Source of the DNA: an uncultured Gammaproteobacteria bacterium
GTDB lineage: Bacteria > Pseudomonadota > Gammaproteobacteria > UBA6429 > Thiohalophilaceae
NCBI GenBank assembly: GCA_937967995.1
Contig: CALBTB010000002.1
Location: forward strand, 1 to 19,467
Reading direction: 5' to 3'
Length of the DNA stretch: 19,467 nucleotides
Numbering within the stretch: the stretch's first letter is position 1; each line of letters starts with the position of its first letter. The notes under the pieces were generated by a model that searched no databases, was not told where the DNA came from, and saw only the letters and a program-made list of their open reading frames with translations. Position numbers and translations under genes: made by a program. Below, piece after piece: positions 1 to 7,818 of this stretch.

Positions 1-1
1 C

Positions 2-301
2 ATCGACGACGTCATGCATAAATCCATTGCACTGGGATTTGGTTTCTTCACCATTGCAACGGTGCTTGGTGCGGCCTGGGCGGCGGAAGCCTGGGGCGGC
101 TACTGGTCATGGGATCCCAAGGAGACCTGGGCGCTGATTGTCTGGTTGAACTATGCTGCCTGGCTACACATGCGCCTGATGAAGGGCTGGCGCGGAACGC
201 CACTGGCCTGGTGGTCGGTGGTCGGGTTACTGGTGACGACCTTTGCGTTTCTCGGCGTAAACATGTTCCTGTCCGGCCTGCACTCCTATGGTGAGCTATA
301 A
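2..301 (+). CDS. ccsB: Cytochrome c biogenesis protein CcsB/CcsA family, 3' end only
   Basis: The reading frame is open from base 2, so the gene begins upstream of the window and only its last 99 codons are seen. The protein carries the tryptophan-rich WWD heme-handling motif (WGGYWSWDPKETWAL), flanked by hydrophobic membrane segments, and ends in a conserved-looking GLHSYG. In this family CcsB pairs with ResB/Ccs1 in the inner membrane to carry heme outward and attach it to apocytochromes c (system II). The ATG at 14 is internal, not the start: family members continue upstream with a similar I-D-D-x-M stretch. dsbA follows 72 bases downstream, which fits because apocytochrome heme-binding cysteines need thiol-redox control. 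The family call is firm; the choice between the names CcsA and CcsB is convention. Confidence 0.93.
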   Translation: MDDVMHKSIALGFGFFTIATVLGAAWAAEAWGGYWSWDPKETWALIVWLNYAAWLHMRLMKGWRGTPLAWWSVVGLLVTTFAFLGVNMFLSGLHSYGEL

Positions 302-373
302 ATGCTATAAATAGAGCGGGGAACATTTCGCGCTCATAGCTATCAAAAAAACAAGAAGCCAAGAGGTCAAGTC

Positions 374-1027
374 ATGCTAAGTACCAGATTTATTCACCGC
401 CATGCTCAAACCATGTTGGCATTGTTTGCCAGTTTCATGCTGATCGGTACATCTCAGGCCGGTTTTGATGAGGGCATCGAGTATATGTCCATCACACCAC
501 CGGTCGCCACGGGTAATCCGGACAAGGTCGAAGTGGTGGAAATGTTCTGGTATGGCTGTCCGCATTGTTACAGTTTTGAGCCCAAGCTGGAAAAATGGAA
601 GAAGTCCCTGCCAGACAATGTTGAACTCATTCGTGTACCGGCCATATTCCCCGGTCGTCCTGCCTGGGAGCTGCATGCACGCGCTTATTACACTGCGGAA
701 TTACTAGGCGTATTGGATAAAATTCATGCACCCTTTTTTGATGCGATTCATCGAAAACGACAAAATCTCAACAGCAAGGCCGCACTGGCGGAGTTTTTTG
801 AGAAATATGGCGTGAACAAGAATGATTTTAATCAGACCATGGATTCATTTGGCGTCCAGATGAAAGTCACGCGGGCCGCTGATCTGACCCGCCGATATGG
901 CATTGGCGGTGTCCCGACCCTGGTGGTCAATGGGCGCTACCAGACACATGGTAGCCTCACCAACGGTCAGGCAGGGATGTTGAACGTGGTCGATTTCCTT
1001 ATTAAAAAAGAGTCCGCAAAACCCTGA
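374..1027 (+). CDS. dsbA: Thiol:disulfide interchange protein DsbA
   Basis: A periplasmic thioredoxin-fold oxidase of 217 residues that introduces disulfide bonds into exported proteins and is itself reoxidised by DsbB. The N-terminus is a Sec signal peptide: a basic stretch, then the hydrophobic run MLALFASFMLIG and a likely cut after S-Q-A near residue 29. The active site is CPHC at residues 62-65 within FWYGCPHCYSFEP, the typical DsbA dipeptide. The cis-proline is P181 in GIGGVPTLVVNGRY. Length matches DsbA (about 210). The ATG at 374 has a good ribosome binding site, AAGAGG at 361-366, seven bases upstream; a second ATG at 413 would give a shorter signal peptide. It lies downstream of ccsB, consistent with a shared role in cytochrome c maturation. 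Confidence 0.95.
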   Translation: MLSTRFIHRHAQTMLALFASFMLIGTSQAGFDEGIEYMSITPPVATGNPDKVEVVEMFWYGCPHCYSFEPKLEKWKKSLPDNVELIRVPAIFPGRPAWELHARAYYTAELLGVLDKIHAPFFDAIHRKRQNLNSKAALAEFFEKYGVNKNDFNQTMDSFGVQMKVTRAADLTRRYGIGGVPTLVVNGRYQTHGSLTNGQAGMLNVVDFLIKKESAKP

Positions 1028-1041
1028 GCGTGCCATCGACA

Positions 1042-1076
1042 CTGCGGGTTCCTATTATATAAAGGAATCCGTGCAG
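1042..1076 (+). other. Long imperfect stem-loop between dsbA and the acetolactate synthase gene
   Basis: CTGC (1042-1045) and GGGTTCCT (1046-1053) pair with AGGAATCC (1063-1070) and GCAG (1073-1076). There is one G-T pair, a two-base bulge (1071-1072) and a nine-base AT loop. The 12-pair stem fills most of the 89-base gap between the two genes. No T-tract follows, so it is not a classical intrinsic terminator on the + strand. It may be an RNA processing or stability element, a terminator helped by other factors, or an operator. The structure is visible; the function is not. Confidence 0.45.
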
Positions 1077-1116
1077 CCAGCCGATAGGTAAAATAACCGA
1101 CGTTAAGGAGAACGCC

Positions 1117-2748
1117 ATGAAGGCTTCGGAATTATTTGTTCGCTGTCTCGAAAATGAAGGTGTGGAGTATATCTTTGGTGTTCCGGGTGAAGAGAACCTG
1201 GATGTCATGGATGCTTTACTGGATTCCTCTATCAAGTTTGTTACCACCCGCCATGAACAGGGTGCCGCCTTTATGGCCGATGTGTATGGCCGTCTGACCG
1301 GTCGGGCCGGTGTGTGCCTGGCAACACTGGGGCCAGGTGCGACGAATCTGGTGACGGGTGTGGCGGATGCGAATATGGATCACGCACCCGTGGTGGCCAT
1401 TGCCGGGCAGGCCAGCACGCAGCGCCTGCACAAGGAGTCACACCAGGTACTGGATCTGGAAGAAATGTTTCGCAGTATCACCAAGTATTCATCCCGCCTG
1501 CTGACTCCAAACATCATTGCCGAAGTAGTACGTAAAGCCTTCAAGATAGCCCAGTCCGAAAAATATGGTGCCACCTTTATTGAGTTTCCCGAAAACATTG
1601 CTGAGATGGATGTCGAAGGGGAACCGTTACCGGTCAAGCACCCGCATCCACCGGAACCGCCCGGGGAGCGGATTGATGCCGCCGCGGACATCATTTCCAA
1701 TGCCAAGAACCCGATCATTCTGGCCGGTAATGGCGTTATTCGATCCAAGGCATGGAAGCAACTGGCGGAATTCGCCGAAGAGTTGCGTATTCCCGTTGCC
1801 AACACCTTTATGGCCAAGGGCGTAATTCCATTTAAGCATCCGATGGCACTGGGTAGTGCCGGTTTACAGGCTAACGATTATGTGAGCTGTGGTTTCAATC
1901 GTGCCGATGTGATCATTTGTGTCGGTTATGACCTGGTTGAGTATCACCCTTATCTGTGGCACCCCACCAAGGATCGCACCATTATTCACATTGACAGTTC
2001 ACCGGCTGAAGTGGATGCCTATTACAATATTCAGGTTGGTGTCGTCGGTGATATCAAGCATTCCTTGCTACGCATCATGAAGGTCGCCAGCCCGCATACG
2101 GGCAGTGCCATGCGTGCACTACGCCAGGCATTAATTGATGATATGAACCAGCACAAGGATGATGATGCCGTGCCGGTCAAACCACAGAAAATTATTTGGG
2201 ACCTGCGTACCGCCATGGACATGGAAGGTATTGCCATATCAGATGTGGGTGCGCATAAAATGTGGATGTCACGCATGTTTCGTTGTGAATATCCCAACAC
2301 CTGTATCATTTCCAACGGCTTCGCGAGTATGGGCATCGCTGTACCGGGCGCGATAGGGGCCAAGCTGGCCTATCCGGATCGGCAGGTAGTAGCGGTAACC
2401 GGTGACGCCGGTTTTATGATGAACATGCAGGAAATTGAGACCGCTATTCGTCTGCAGACACCGTTCGTTATTTTAATCTGGAATGACAGTGCTTATGGCC
2501 TGATCGAATGGAAGCAGATGGCACAGTTTGGTCGGAAGTCACACATTGATTTCGGCAACCCGGACTTTGTGAAGCTGGCCGAGTCTTTTGGTGCCAAAGG
2601 TTATAGAATAGAAAAAGGTGCGGACCTGTTACCGACCCTGCAAAAAGCGCTAAAGGATAAAACTGTCAGTATTATCGACTGTCCGGTAGACTATAGTGAG
2701 AACCTGAAGCTGACAAACAAGCTGGGTGAAATGGTTTGTCCGATTTAA
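1117..2748 (+). CDS. Acetolactate synthase, catabolic (AlsS-like) large-subunit type
   Basis: A thiamine diphosphate enzyme of 543 residues, expected to condense two pyruvates to 2-acetolactate in the cytoplasm. The N-terminal PYR domain has the catalytic glutamate E47 in TRHEQGAAFMADVYGR. The C-terminal PP domain has the TPP/Mg motif beginning GDAGF (429-433, GDA in place of the usual GDG) and ending at N456-D457 in IWNDSAYG. The middle domain reads VGYDLVEYHP where biosynthetic IlvB/IlvI enzymes have the FAD-linked RFDD motif. This follows the pattern of catabolic AlsS, which needs neither FAD nor a regulatory subunit. No ilvN-like small subunit lies nearby, which agrees. The ATG is preceded by AAGGAG at 1105-1110. 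It is followed within 27 bases by an EEP-family gene, a likely operon. Other 2-oxoacid TPP enzymes remain possible. Confidence 0.82.
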   Translation: MKASELFVRCLENEGVEYIFGVPGEENLDVMDALLDSSIKFVTTRHEQGAAFMADVYGRLTGRAGVCLATLGPGATNLVTGVADANMDHAPVVAIAGQASTQRLHKESHQVLDLEEMFRSITKYSSRLLTPNIIAEVVRKAFKIAQSEKYGATFIEFPENIAEMDVEGEPLPVKHPHPPEPPGERIDAAADIISNAKNPIILAGNGVIRSKAWKQLAEFAEELRIPVANTFMAKGVIPFKHPMALGSAGLQANDYVSCGFNRADVIICVGYDLVEYHPYLWHPTKDRTIIHIDSSPAEVDAYYNIQVGVVGDIKHSLLRIMKVASPHTGSAMRALRQALIDDMNQHKDDDAVPVKPQKIIWDLRTAMDMEGIAISDVGAHKMWMSRMFRCEYPNTCIISNGFASMGIAVPGAIGAKLAYPDRQVVAVTGDAGFMMNMQEIETAIRLQTPFVILIWNDSAYGLIEWKQMAQFGRKSHIDFGNPDFVKLAESFGAKGYRIEKGADLLPTLQKALKDKTVSIIDCPVDYSENLKLTNKLGEMVCPI

Positions 2749-2775
2749 GACGGTTTGTTGAAGGTATATTAACAA

Positions 2776-3549
2776 ATGAGTGGACAGTTACTGCGTATAC
2801 TAAGTTATAACGTACAGGTAGGTATTACCACGCGTCGGCCACATCATTATTTCACGCATAGCTGGAAACATGTCCTGCCACATAGCCAGCGCCTTTCGAA
2901 TCTTGAAAAAGTCGCACACCTGTTACGTGGCTATGATCTTATCGGCTTACAGGAAGTAGACGCCGGTTCGATCAGAAGTAATTACATCAACCTGGTAGAA
3001 TATCTGGCATTGCAGTCCGGTTTTCCTTACTGGTATCACCAGGTCAATCGCAATCTCGGGCGTTTTGCACAGCACAGTAATGGCCTGTTGAGTCGCTTCC
3101 ATCCAGTGGAAGTGAGGGACATCAGCCTTCCGGCCCTGATACCAGGACGCAATGCAATTCTGGCTCGCTACGGCGATTCAGAGGATTCACTGGCTGTGAT
3201 CGTCATGCATTTATCATTGAGTCCCCGTGCACGCAGCCGGCAACTTGGTTATATCAGTGAAGTTGTGAACGATCACAAGCATGCTATCGTCATGGGTGAC
3301 ATGAACTGTAAGCTGGGCAGCAAGGAGATGCGCCTGCTCTTCAGCAAGACCGACCTGCACGAACCGATGGAAGAGGTGTTTACCTTTCCAAGCTGGCGTC
3401 CACAACACCATATTGATCATATTCTTGTTACCACCGGCCTGAAGGTGCAGTCTGTAAAAGCACTAAATCATGCTTATTCCGATCACCTGCCAATCATGAT
3501 GGAACTGAGTTTACCCGATGGAGTGAACATGATGCGGCGCGCCGCCTAG
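2776..3549 (+). CDS. Endonuclease/exonuclease/phosphatase (EEP) family protein
   Basis: A 257-residue protein with the DNase I-like EEP fold. The visible signatures, in order, are an N-terminal LRILSYNVQVG, the metal-binding LQEVDAG (glutamate), the paired MHLSLSP, the GDMNC motif (Asp and Asn), and the C-terminal HAYSDHLPI with the catalytic SDH. Every conserved catalytic position of the family is therefore present. No signal peptide is seen, so it is probably cytoplasmic. Substrates in this family range from DNA to phosphoinositides and sphingomyelin, and the sequence alone does not say which. It sits 27 bases after the acetolactate synthase gene and ends 9 bases before the diguanylate cyclase start, so the three are probably cotranscribed. 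A weak Shine-Dalgarno (GAAGG near 2760) precedes the ATG. Confidence 0.85.
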   Translation: MSGQLLRILSYNVQVGITTRRPHHYFTHSWKHVLPHSQRLSNLEKVAHLLRGYDLIGLQEVDAGSIRSNYINLVEYLALQSGFPYWYHQVNRNLGRFAQHSNGLLSRFHPVEVRDISLPALIPGRNAILARYGDSEDSLAVIVMHLSLSPRARSRQLGYISEVVNDHKHAIVMGDMNCKLGSKEMRLLFSKTDLHEPMEEVFTFPSWRPQHHIDHILVTTGLKVQSVKALNHAYSDHLPIMMELSLPDGVNMMRRAA

Positions 3550-3558
3550 GCCGTAATA

Positions 3559-5484
3559 ATGGCAAATAAAAAAAACGAACCTGACATTCAGAGCCGCTGG
3601 AAATATCGTTACTACGAAGCGCTGGATGAGCTGGAAGAAAAAGAAAAAACCTGGCGCGAAGCTGAACGCCTGCTAAGGCAGCTGATTTCCCGCCTAACAC
3701 TTGCCGCCGACACCCGCCACAGAGAACTCAACAAGCAACTGACTGAACTACGCAATGCCGTTCGCGACGGACGGGATATATTACGTTTGCGTGAATTGAT
3801 AGATGGTGTCAGCGAACAGGTCGCGGAACTGGACAAGTTACGCAAGCAGGAAGACAAACGTAATCATCCTGCGACGCTATTCATCGACGTTCTTGAGCAG
3901 ATTGAATTGCCTGATGCATTATCCCGTGATTTCAGGAATTTCAAAAAACAGGTCAAACAACTTTCCAATGATGCACCTTCAAACAGCCTGAATGATGAAT
4001 TTGTCTCGCTATTAAAAGCGCTGACTGATCAGGAACAGGAGGATCAGGAAGAAAAACCAAATCGACGCCAGAAGTTGCTGGATCGTATTTTATCCAGGCA
4101 GAATTCAGAACAGGCACAGTATGAGCAAAATGGTGAAGCGGAGAAATCAGAGGAGCAGTCCGGCAAAAAGACCACCCCTCGCAAGGAAGTAGGGATTAAA
4201 CTGGTGGCACCTGCGGTCGGTGATCTGTTGTTACAGCTAAGCTTGCGTTTACCTGATGCAGTCAAACAACGAATCAATTTTGCTGCCCTAAAAAAACACA
4301 CCAATCGGGCGAGAGCCAGAAAGGACCTGCTACCTATCATTGACGTGATCGCACAGCAAATCGATGCCGCTTACGCGCCGGAGACCAGGGCGGCAGAGCC
4401 GATCTACATCAGCGATGATTCATTAAAAGCCATAGTTGATGCAGTTGCGCAGTTTTTTGAACAGCTCGATCCGCCGATTGATCTCAAGGAACGCATTGTC
4501 GAACTCGAAAAATATTTCTCCGAAAAGCGTGAAGATGTTGACGGTGTAATACACTGCCTGAATGCACTGGCTGATGTAGTTCATGAGCTGTGCGAGCGGC
4601 TGGCATTTCAGAAAGATGAGCTGGAGTCGTTTTTTGTCGACCTGGGTAACCGGCTGCAGGACCTGGATGCAGGTTTACAGCAGGGCGTGGTATTAAATAA
4701 TCGCGGCCAGGAAAACAACCAGAAAATGGATCAGGCCGTACATGATGAGATCCAGGGTATTCAGGAATCCATGCCAAAGGATTCCGGTTCAATGGATCCA
4801 GAACTGGTAAATCTAAGATCTATTATTCAGGCACGGCTAAATGCCATTGATAAACACCTGCAGGTATTTCAGGATGATGAAACAGCCCGCTATGAAGAAT
4901 CCAACCGGCTCATTCTGGAGCTGACGGAAAAGGTCCAGGTACTGGAAGTCGAAGGAGATAAACTGCGGGATCGATTACAGGAAACCCAACAACAGGCATT
5001 TCGTGATATTTTGACCGGCATTCCCAATCGGCAGGCATACGAGGAACGTATTGCAAATGAAATAGCACGTTCACGTCGCTACCAATCCGAGTTGTGTCTG
5101 GTTGTGTGGGATGTCGACAAATTCAAGTCTGTTAATGATAATTACGGTCATGCGGCTGGGGATAAGGTGTTAAAGGTCGTGGCGGAAACACTTATGGAAA
5201 AAATCCGTGCTACGGATTTCCTGGCCCGCTTTGGTGGTGAGGAATTTGTCCTGCTATTGCCTGAAACCAATCTTGCTGATGCGCAGCAGGTTGCCGACAA
5301 ACTCCGGGAACTAATTGCCGGTACGCCGTTTCATTTTCGGGATAGTCGGGTACCCGTGACCATATCGGGTGGCATCGCGCAGTTGAAAGAAGATGAACAT
5401 GCCAATGACTTTTTTGAACGTGCGGACAAGGCACTGTACCGTGCCAAGGAAAATGGCCGCAACCGTGTCGAACTGGCCGGTTAA
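3559..5484 (+). CDS. Diguanylate cyclase with long N-terminal helical region (DgcP-like)
   Basis: A 641-residue enzyme expected to make c-di-GMP from two GTP. The GGDEF domain fills about residues 490-641 and opens with the usual DILTGIPNRQAYEER. The active site is GGEEF at 559-563. The inhibitory I-site R-A-T-D (550-553) lies exactly five residues before it, so product inhibition is likely. The first ~490 residues are highly charged and mostly helical, with long Glu/Gln/Lys-rich stretches that look like coiled coils. There is no membrane segment and no signal peptide. The opening (WKYRYYEALDELEEKEKTW) recalls, from memory, the N-terminus of Pseudomonas DgcP, a cytoplasmic polar cyclase; that link is an inference. 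It is the only apparently active cyclase here, 3.7 kb from the LapD/LapG adhesin locus. Its stop is 3 bases from the stop of the opposing gene. Confidence 0.9.
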   Translation: MANKKNEPDIQSRWKYRYYEALDELEEKEKTWREAERLLRQLISRLTLAADTRHRELNKQLTELRNAVRDGRDILRLRELIDGVSEQVAELDKLRKQEDKRNHPATLFIDVLEQIELPDALSRDFRNFKKQVKQLSNDAPSNSLNDEFVSLLKALTDQEQEDQEEKPNRRQKLLDRILSRQNSEQAQYEQNGEAEKSEEQSGKKTTPRKEVGIKLVAPAVGDLLLQLSLRLPDAVKQRINFAALKKHTNRARARKDLLPIIDVIAQQIDAAYAPETRAAEPIYISDDSLKAIVDAVAQFFEQLDPPIDLKERIVELEKYFSEKREDVDGVIHCLNALADVVHELCERLAFQKDELESFFVDLGNRLQDLDAGLQQGVVLNNRGQENNQKMDQAVHDEIQGIQESMPKDSGSMDPELVNLRSIIQARLNAIDKHLQVFQDDETARYEESNRLILELTEKVQVLEVEGDKLRDRLQETQQQAFRDILTGIPNRQAYEERIANEIARSRRYQSELCLVVWDVDKFKSVNDNYGHAAGDKVLKVVAETLMEKIRATDFLARFGGEEFVLLLPETNLADAQQVADKLRELIAGTPFHFRDSRVPVTISGGIAQLKEDEHANDFFERADKALYRAKENGRNRVELAG

Positions 5485-5487
5485 TAA

Positions 5488-6585
5488 CTACAGGTGTTTC
5501 TGCAGAATTTTGTAGAACTCTCTGATGTCCTTGCCGGACTTGCCCAGATCTTTCATTAAGGTGTCGAGAGTGACCAGTTTCTGATTCGGACGACCGTAAA
5601 CATCCTTTTCTTCACCCTTGTGCATGATAGTCATCTCACCGTTTCTTGCTTCCAGCATGGCGCGAATGATGCGGGGTTTACCATGCTGCTTGACCAGCAG
5701 TGCCATTAACTGGCGTTCCTGAGCAGAGCTGATGGTCTTCTTTGAATAGGGCGATAAAACAGACAGCTCATCTTCAAACAGTTTTGACAGGCTGAGCAGC
5801 GCATCCGGTCGGGTGGTATTGAGCCCATCGATGTAGGCTTCCAGTAACAAATCATTGAAACCCCGCCCGGCATCGGAATCCAGATAATTTAATAAAACGG
5901 TAACTTCTTCCAGGCTCAGGTCGTTGTAATTACGGTAATACACGTGCGGCATGATTTGCGGTATGACATTTCGTACCTTGACCTTGGCCAGCTTTATCTG
6001 TTCCTGTAACTGTGCGCTCTGCATACGCTGATTGGGCTGGCGGGTGTGATTTTGCAGGATCATATAATGCTCAAGTGTACTGGTCATGAAGCCACTATTC
6101 GGGCTGTACATGATGGTTTCAAATTTCTTCTTGAGCGCCATTCGTTCCGGTGAGATATCCGGTTCTTTTACAGGAATGCCCGATTCAGGATCGGTGTAGA
6201 GTGACTGCGGTACGATATTCAGTTTGCTGATTTTTTTACCCAGCGGTGTATTGAGCCATTTGATCGCTTTGACCAGTAATGTGCTGCGGCCATGCTTTTC
6301 CATGTACTTGAGCATGTGCTCCTTGAGCCGGGCATGGTTGTCATCGACGATGGCCTTGATCTTCTGTTTGTTGTCCGGATCCAGCCCACCAAGCAGGTCG
6401 CGCTCACCGCTATACAGACTGGCCAGTGTATTGTCCAGCAGCACATCGACACCGTTCTGCTTCCAGAGTTTATGAACATATTCCTTGTTGCTGTTGGGGT
6501 TGGCGGATACCGTATTTGTCATGACAGACAGAACAAGCAGGCACAAGGGGACGTAAAAGGACTTCAGTTTCATCGAATGCAGCAT
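5488..6585 (-). CDS. Secreted protein with DUF2059-like repeats
   Basis: A 365-residue protein with a clear Sec signal peptide: MKLKSFYVPLCLLVLSVMTN and a probable cleavage after VSA near residue 28. The body is helical and charged. Around residues 215-240 the stretch RNYNDLSLEEVTVLLNYLDS, followed by D-A-G-R-G-F, resembles the DUF2059 pattern (a helix, then a small-Gly-x-x-hydrophobic turn). A second copy may lie near KAIKWLNTPLGKKISKLN at about 108-125. The function of such proteins is unknown, and this one is probably periplasmic. It starts 9 bases after the Cache-type gene on the same strand, so the two are probably one transcript. No Shine-Dalgarno is evident before the ATG at 6585 or the alternative ATG at 6573, which suggests translational coupling. 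The family call is tentative. Confidence 0.75.
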   Translation of the reverse strand: MLHSMKLKSFYVPLCLLVLSVMTNTVSANPNSNKEYVHKLWKQNGVDVLLDNTLASLYSGERDLLGGLDPDNKQKIKAIVDDNHARLKEHMLKYMEKHGRSTLLVKAIKWLNTPLGKKISKLNIVPQSLYTDPESGIPVKEPDISPERMALKKKFETIMYSPNSGFMTSTLEHYMILQNHTRQPNQRMQSAQLQEQIKLAKVKVRNVIPQIMPHVYYRNYNDLSLEEVTVLLNYLDSDAGRGFNDLLLEAYIDGLNTTRPDALLSLSKLFEDELSVLSPYSKKTISSAQERQLMALLVKQHGKPRIIRAMLEARNGEMTIMHKGEEKDVYGRPNQKLVTLDTLMKDLGKSGKDIREFYKILQKHL

Positions 6586-6594
6586 AAGCGTTGT

Positions 6595-7560
6595 TTAGTT
6601 TGGTGTCGTAATTTGAATGGGTTGAGTATCAGACAGGTTATCCGGTTCCAGCCAATGAGTCAGGTCACTATTTAGAAATTTATCATAGTTCATAAAATGT
6701 GCACCGTCATGAGACAGGTTGATGCTGATCTGACCATTAATAATGTTCAACGAGCCTGAGCGAATATAAGTATCATCGTCAAGCTGACGTAAAACTTTAA
6801 ATTGGGCGAAAATTTCGGGAATACGTTCCGCGGCCACACTGGCGTGTTCGTTATAGTCTGCCTTGTTGTAGAGGTCGAGCATTTCCGGGTCCATCAGCTC
6901 CCGGACATTGAATAGCTGGTAGCGGCAGGGGTCGTCAAAACTGCTCAGACTGCACAATCCATTGTCGAAATAAATCTGGCTCTGGAATATGCCGTGTTCC
7001 TGCATCAGGGTGCTGAGCACAACGATCAGGTAGTCGATATTTTCATCAATGTCAGTCTTTGTGCGGCGCTGGGCAGTACGGCCGGATTGTTTTAGCTGGT
7101 GCTGGATGCGATACAGGGTGGTGGTGTTGGTAATGGGGATATCCTTGACATGGAAATCCGCTGCGATGAACCCGAGTAACTGGTTTTTATCCGTTACGGC
7201 CTGTAATGCCGTAATACAGGGTTGCATACTGCGTTGGCTCAGGTAAACAGCGGATAACACCATGCCTCGAAATGGCAGGTTGTCGCAAAAATAGGGGCGC
7301 TGGGACAGATCCTGGTGCAACCATTTTTCGTCAGTACCGTTGCGCGTTACATTACTGCTGATTTGTCGGCCGTTAATGTCAATCGCATACAGTAACTGAC
7401 AATGAGGCAATTTACACAGGTCATGGTGTAGCCGTTGCGTCAATTGCGATGGCTGATCCCATAACTGGCACGCCTCATGACTCAGGTTGCGCAAAGGCAC
7501 CTTGATCAGGCTCGACAGAAATTTTTTCTGTTGTGACACTGACTCCCTGAACAACACCAC
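6595..7560 (-). CDS. Soluble PDC/Cache-type sensor domain protein, no output domain
   Basis: A 321-residue protein with a PDC/Cache-like core at about residues 50-145. It shows CQLLYAIDINGRQISSN, then DLSQRPYF, then VLSAVYLSQRSMQPCITALQ and LGFIAADFHVKDIP, the usual order of strands and ligand-loop motifs. Cache domains normally sit in the periplasm between membrane segments of kinases or chemoreceptors. Here there is no signal peptide or transmembrane helix, and no kinase, GGDEF or methyl-accepting domain. The remaining ~175 residues are unrecognised. The start is probably GTG at 7560, preceded by AGGAGG eleven bases upstream; GTG at 7557 or TTG at 7554 are alternatives. It leads a two-gene minus-strand unit with the secreted DUF2059-like protein. 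The ligand is unknown. Confidence 0.75.
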   Translation of the reverse strand: MVLFRESVSQQKKFLSSLIKVPLRNLSHEACQLWDQPSQLTQRLHHDLCKLPHCQLLYAIDINGRQISSNVTRNGTDEKWLHQDLSQRPYFCDNLPFRGMVLSAVYLSQRSMQPCITALQAVTDKNQLLGFIAADFHVKDIPITNTTTLYRIQHQLKQSGRTAQRRTKTDIDENIDYLIVVLSTLMQEHGIFQSQIYFDNGLCSLSSFDDPCRYQLFNVRELMDPEMLDLYNKADYNEHASVAAERIPEIFAQFKVLRQLDDDTYIRSGSLNIINGQISINLSHDGAHFMNYDKFLNSDLTHWLEPDNLSDTQPIQITTPN

Positions 7561-7818
7561 AATCGCTGCATCCTCCTGGCGAAATTATTATGATTTTTAA
7601 AGCGTCAGCGGCGGCCCGGGTACATGCCCGGAAAACCTTCTTTTAAATACAGGTAATGCCCACACCGATGAAGTGTAGGAATATTATAAGTATCAGGCCC
7701 TGTCAATAGGGCTGGACGCAACAAGGCCAAAAGCATTTTCAATTTGTGCGCTATAACCCTATAAAACTTATCACCCCCTTGCCGATACATAACCCGTAGT
7801 CACGGTAAGTGGGGAACT
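7561..7818. promoter_or_regulatory. Divergent intergenic region with two hairpins
   Basis: This 258-base non-coding gap separates the minus-strand Cache gene from the plus-strand Coq4-like gene and must hold both promoters. For the + strand, TTTCAA (7737-7742), a 17-base spacer and TATAAA (7760-7765) form a plausible sigma-70 promoter. On the minus strand, TTGACA (7701-7706 complement) and TATAAT (7683-7688 complement) are both perfect boxes but only 12 bases apart, too close to be used together in the usual way. Two perfect 5-pair hairpins are present: CCGGG/CCCGG (7616-7620, 7627-7631) and GCCCT/AGGGC (7697-7701, 7708-7712). Neither has a T-tract. No known riboswitch consensus was recognised. 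Confidence 0.4.

Noticed and set aside
1380..1817. Open frame of 145 codons on the minus strand
   Set aside because: It lies wholly inside the acetolactate synthase gene, whose catalytic motifs are intact; the serine/arginine-rich composition is that of an antisense shadow.
6292..6675. Open frame of 127 codons on the + strand
   Set aside because: It lies opposite the two well-supported minus-strand genes (signal peptide protein and Cache-like protein), spans their junction, and shows no motif or ribosome binding site of its own.
7561..7818. Possible c-di-GMP riboswitch in the divergent gap, suggested by hairpins and local c-di-GMP genes
   Set aside because: Neither strand shows the conserved GEMM core sequences; the hairpins are short and isolated.
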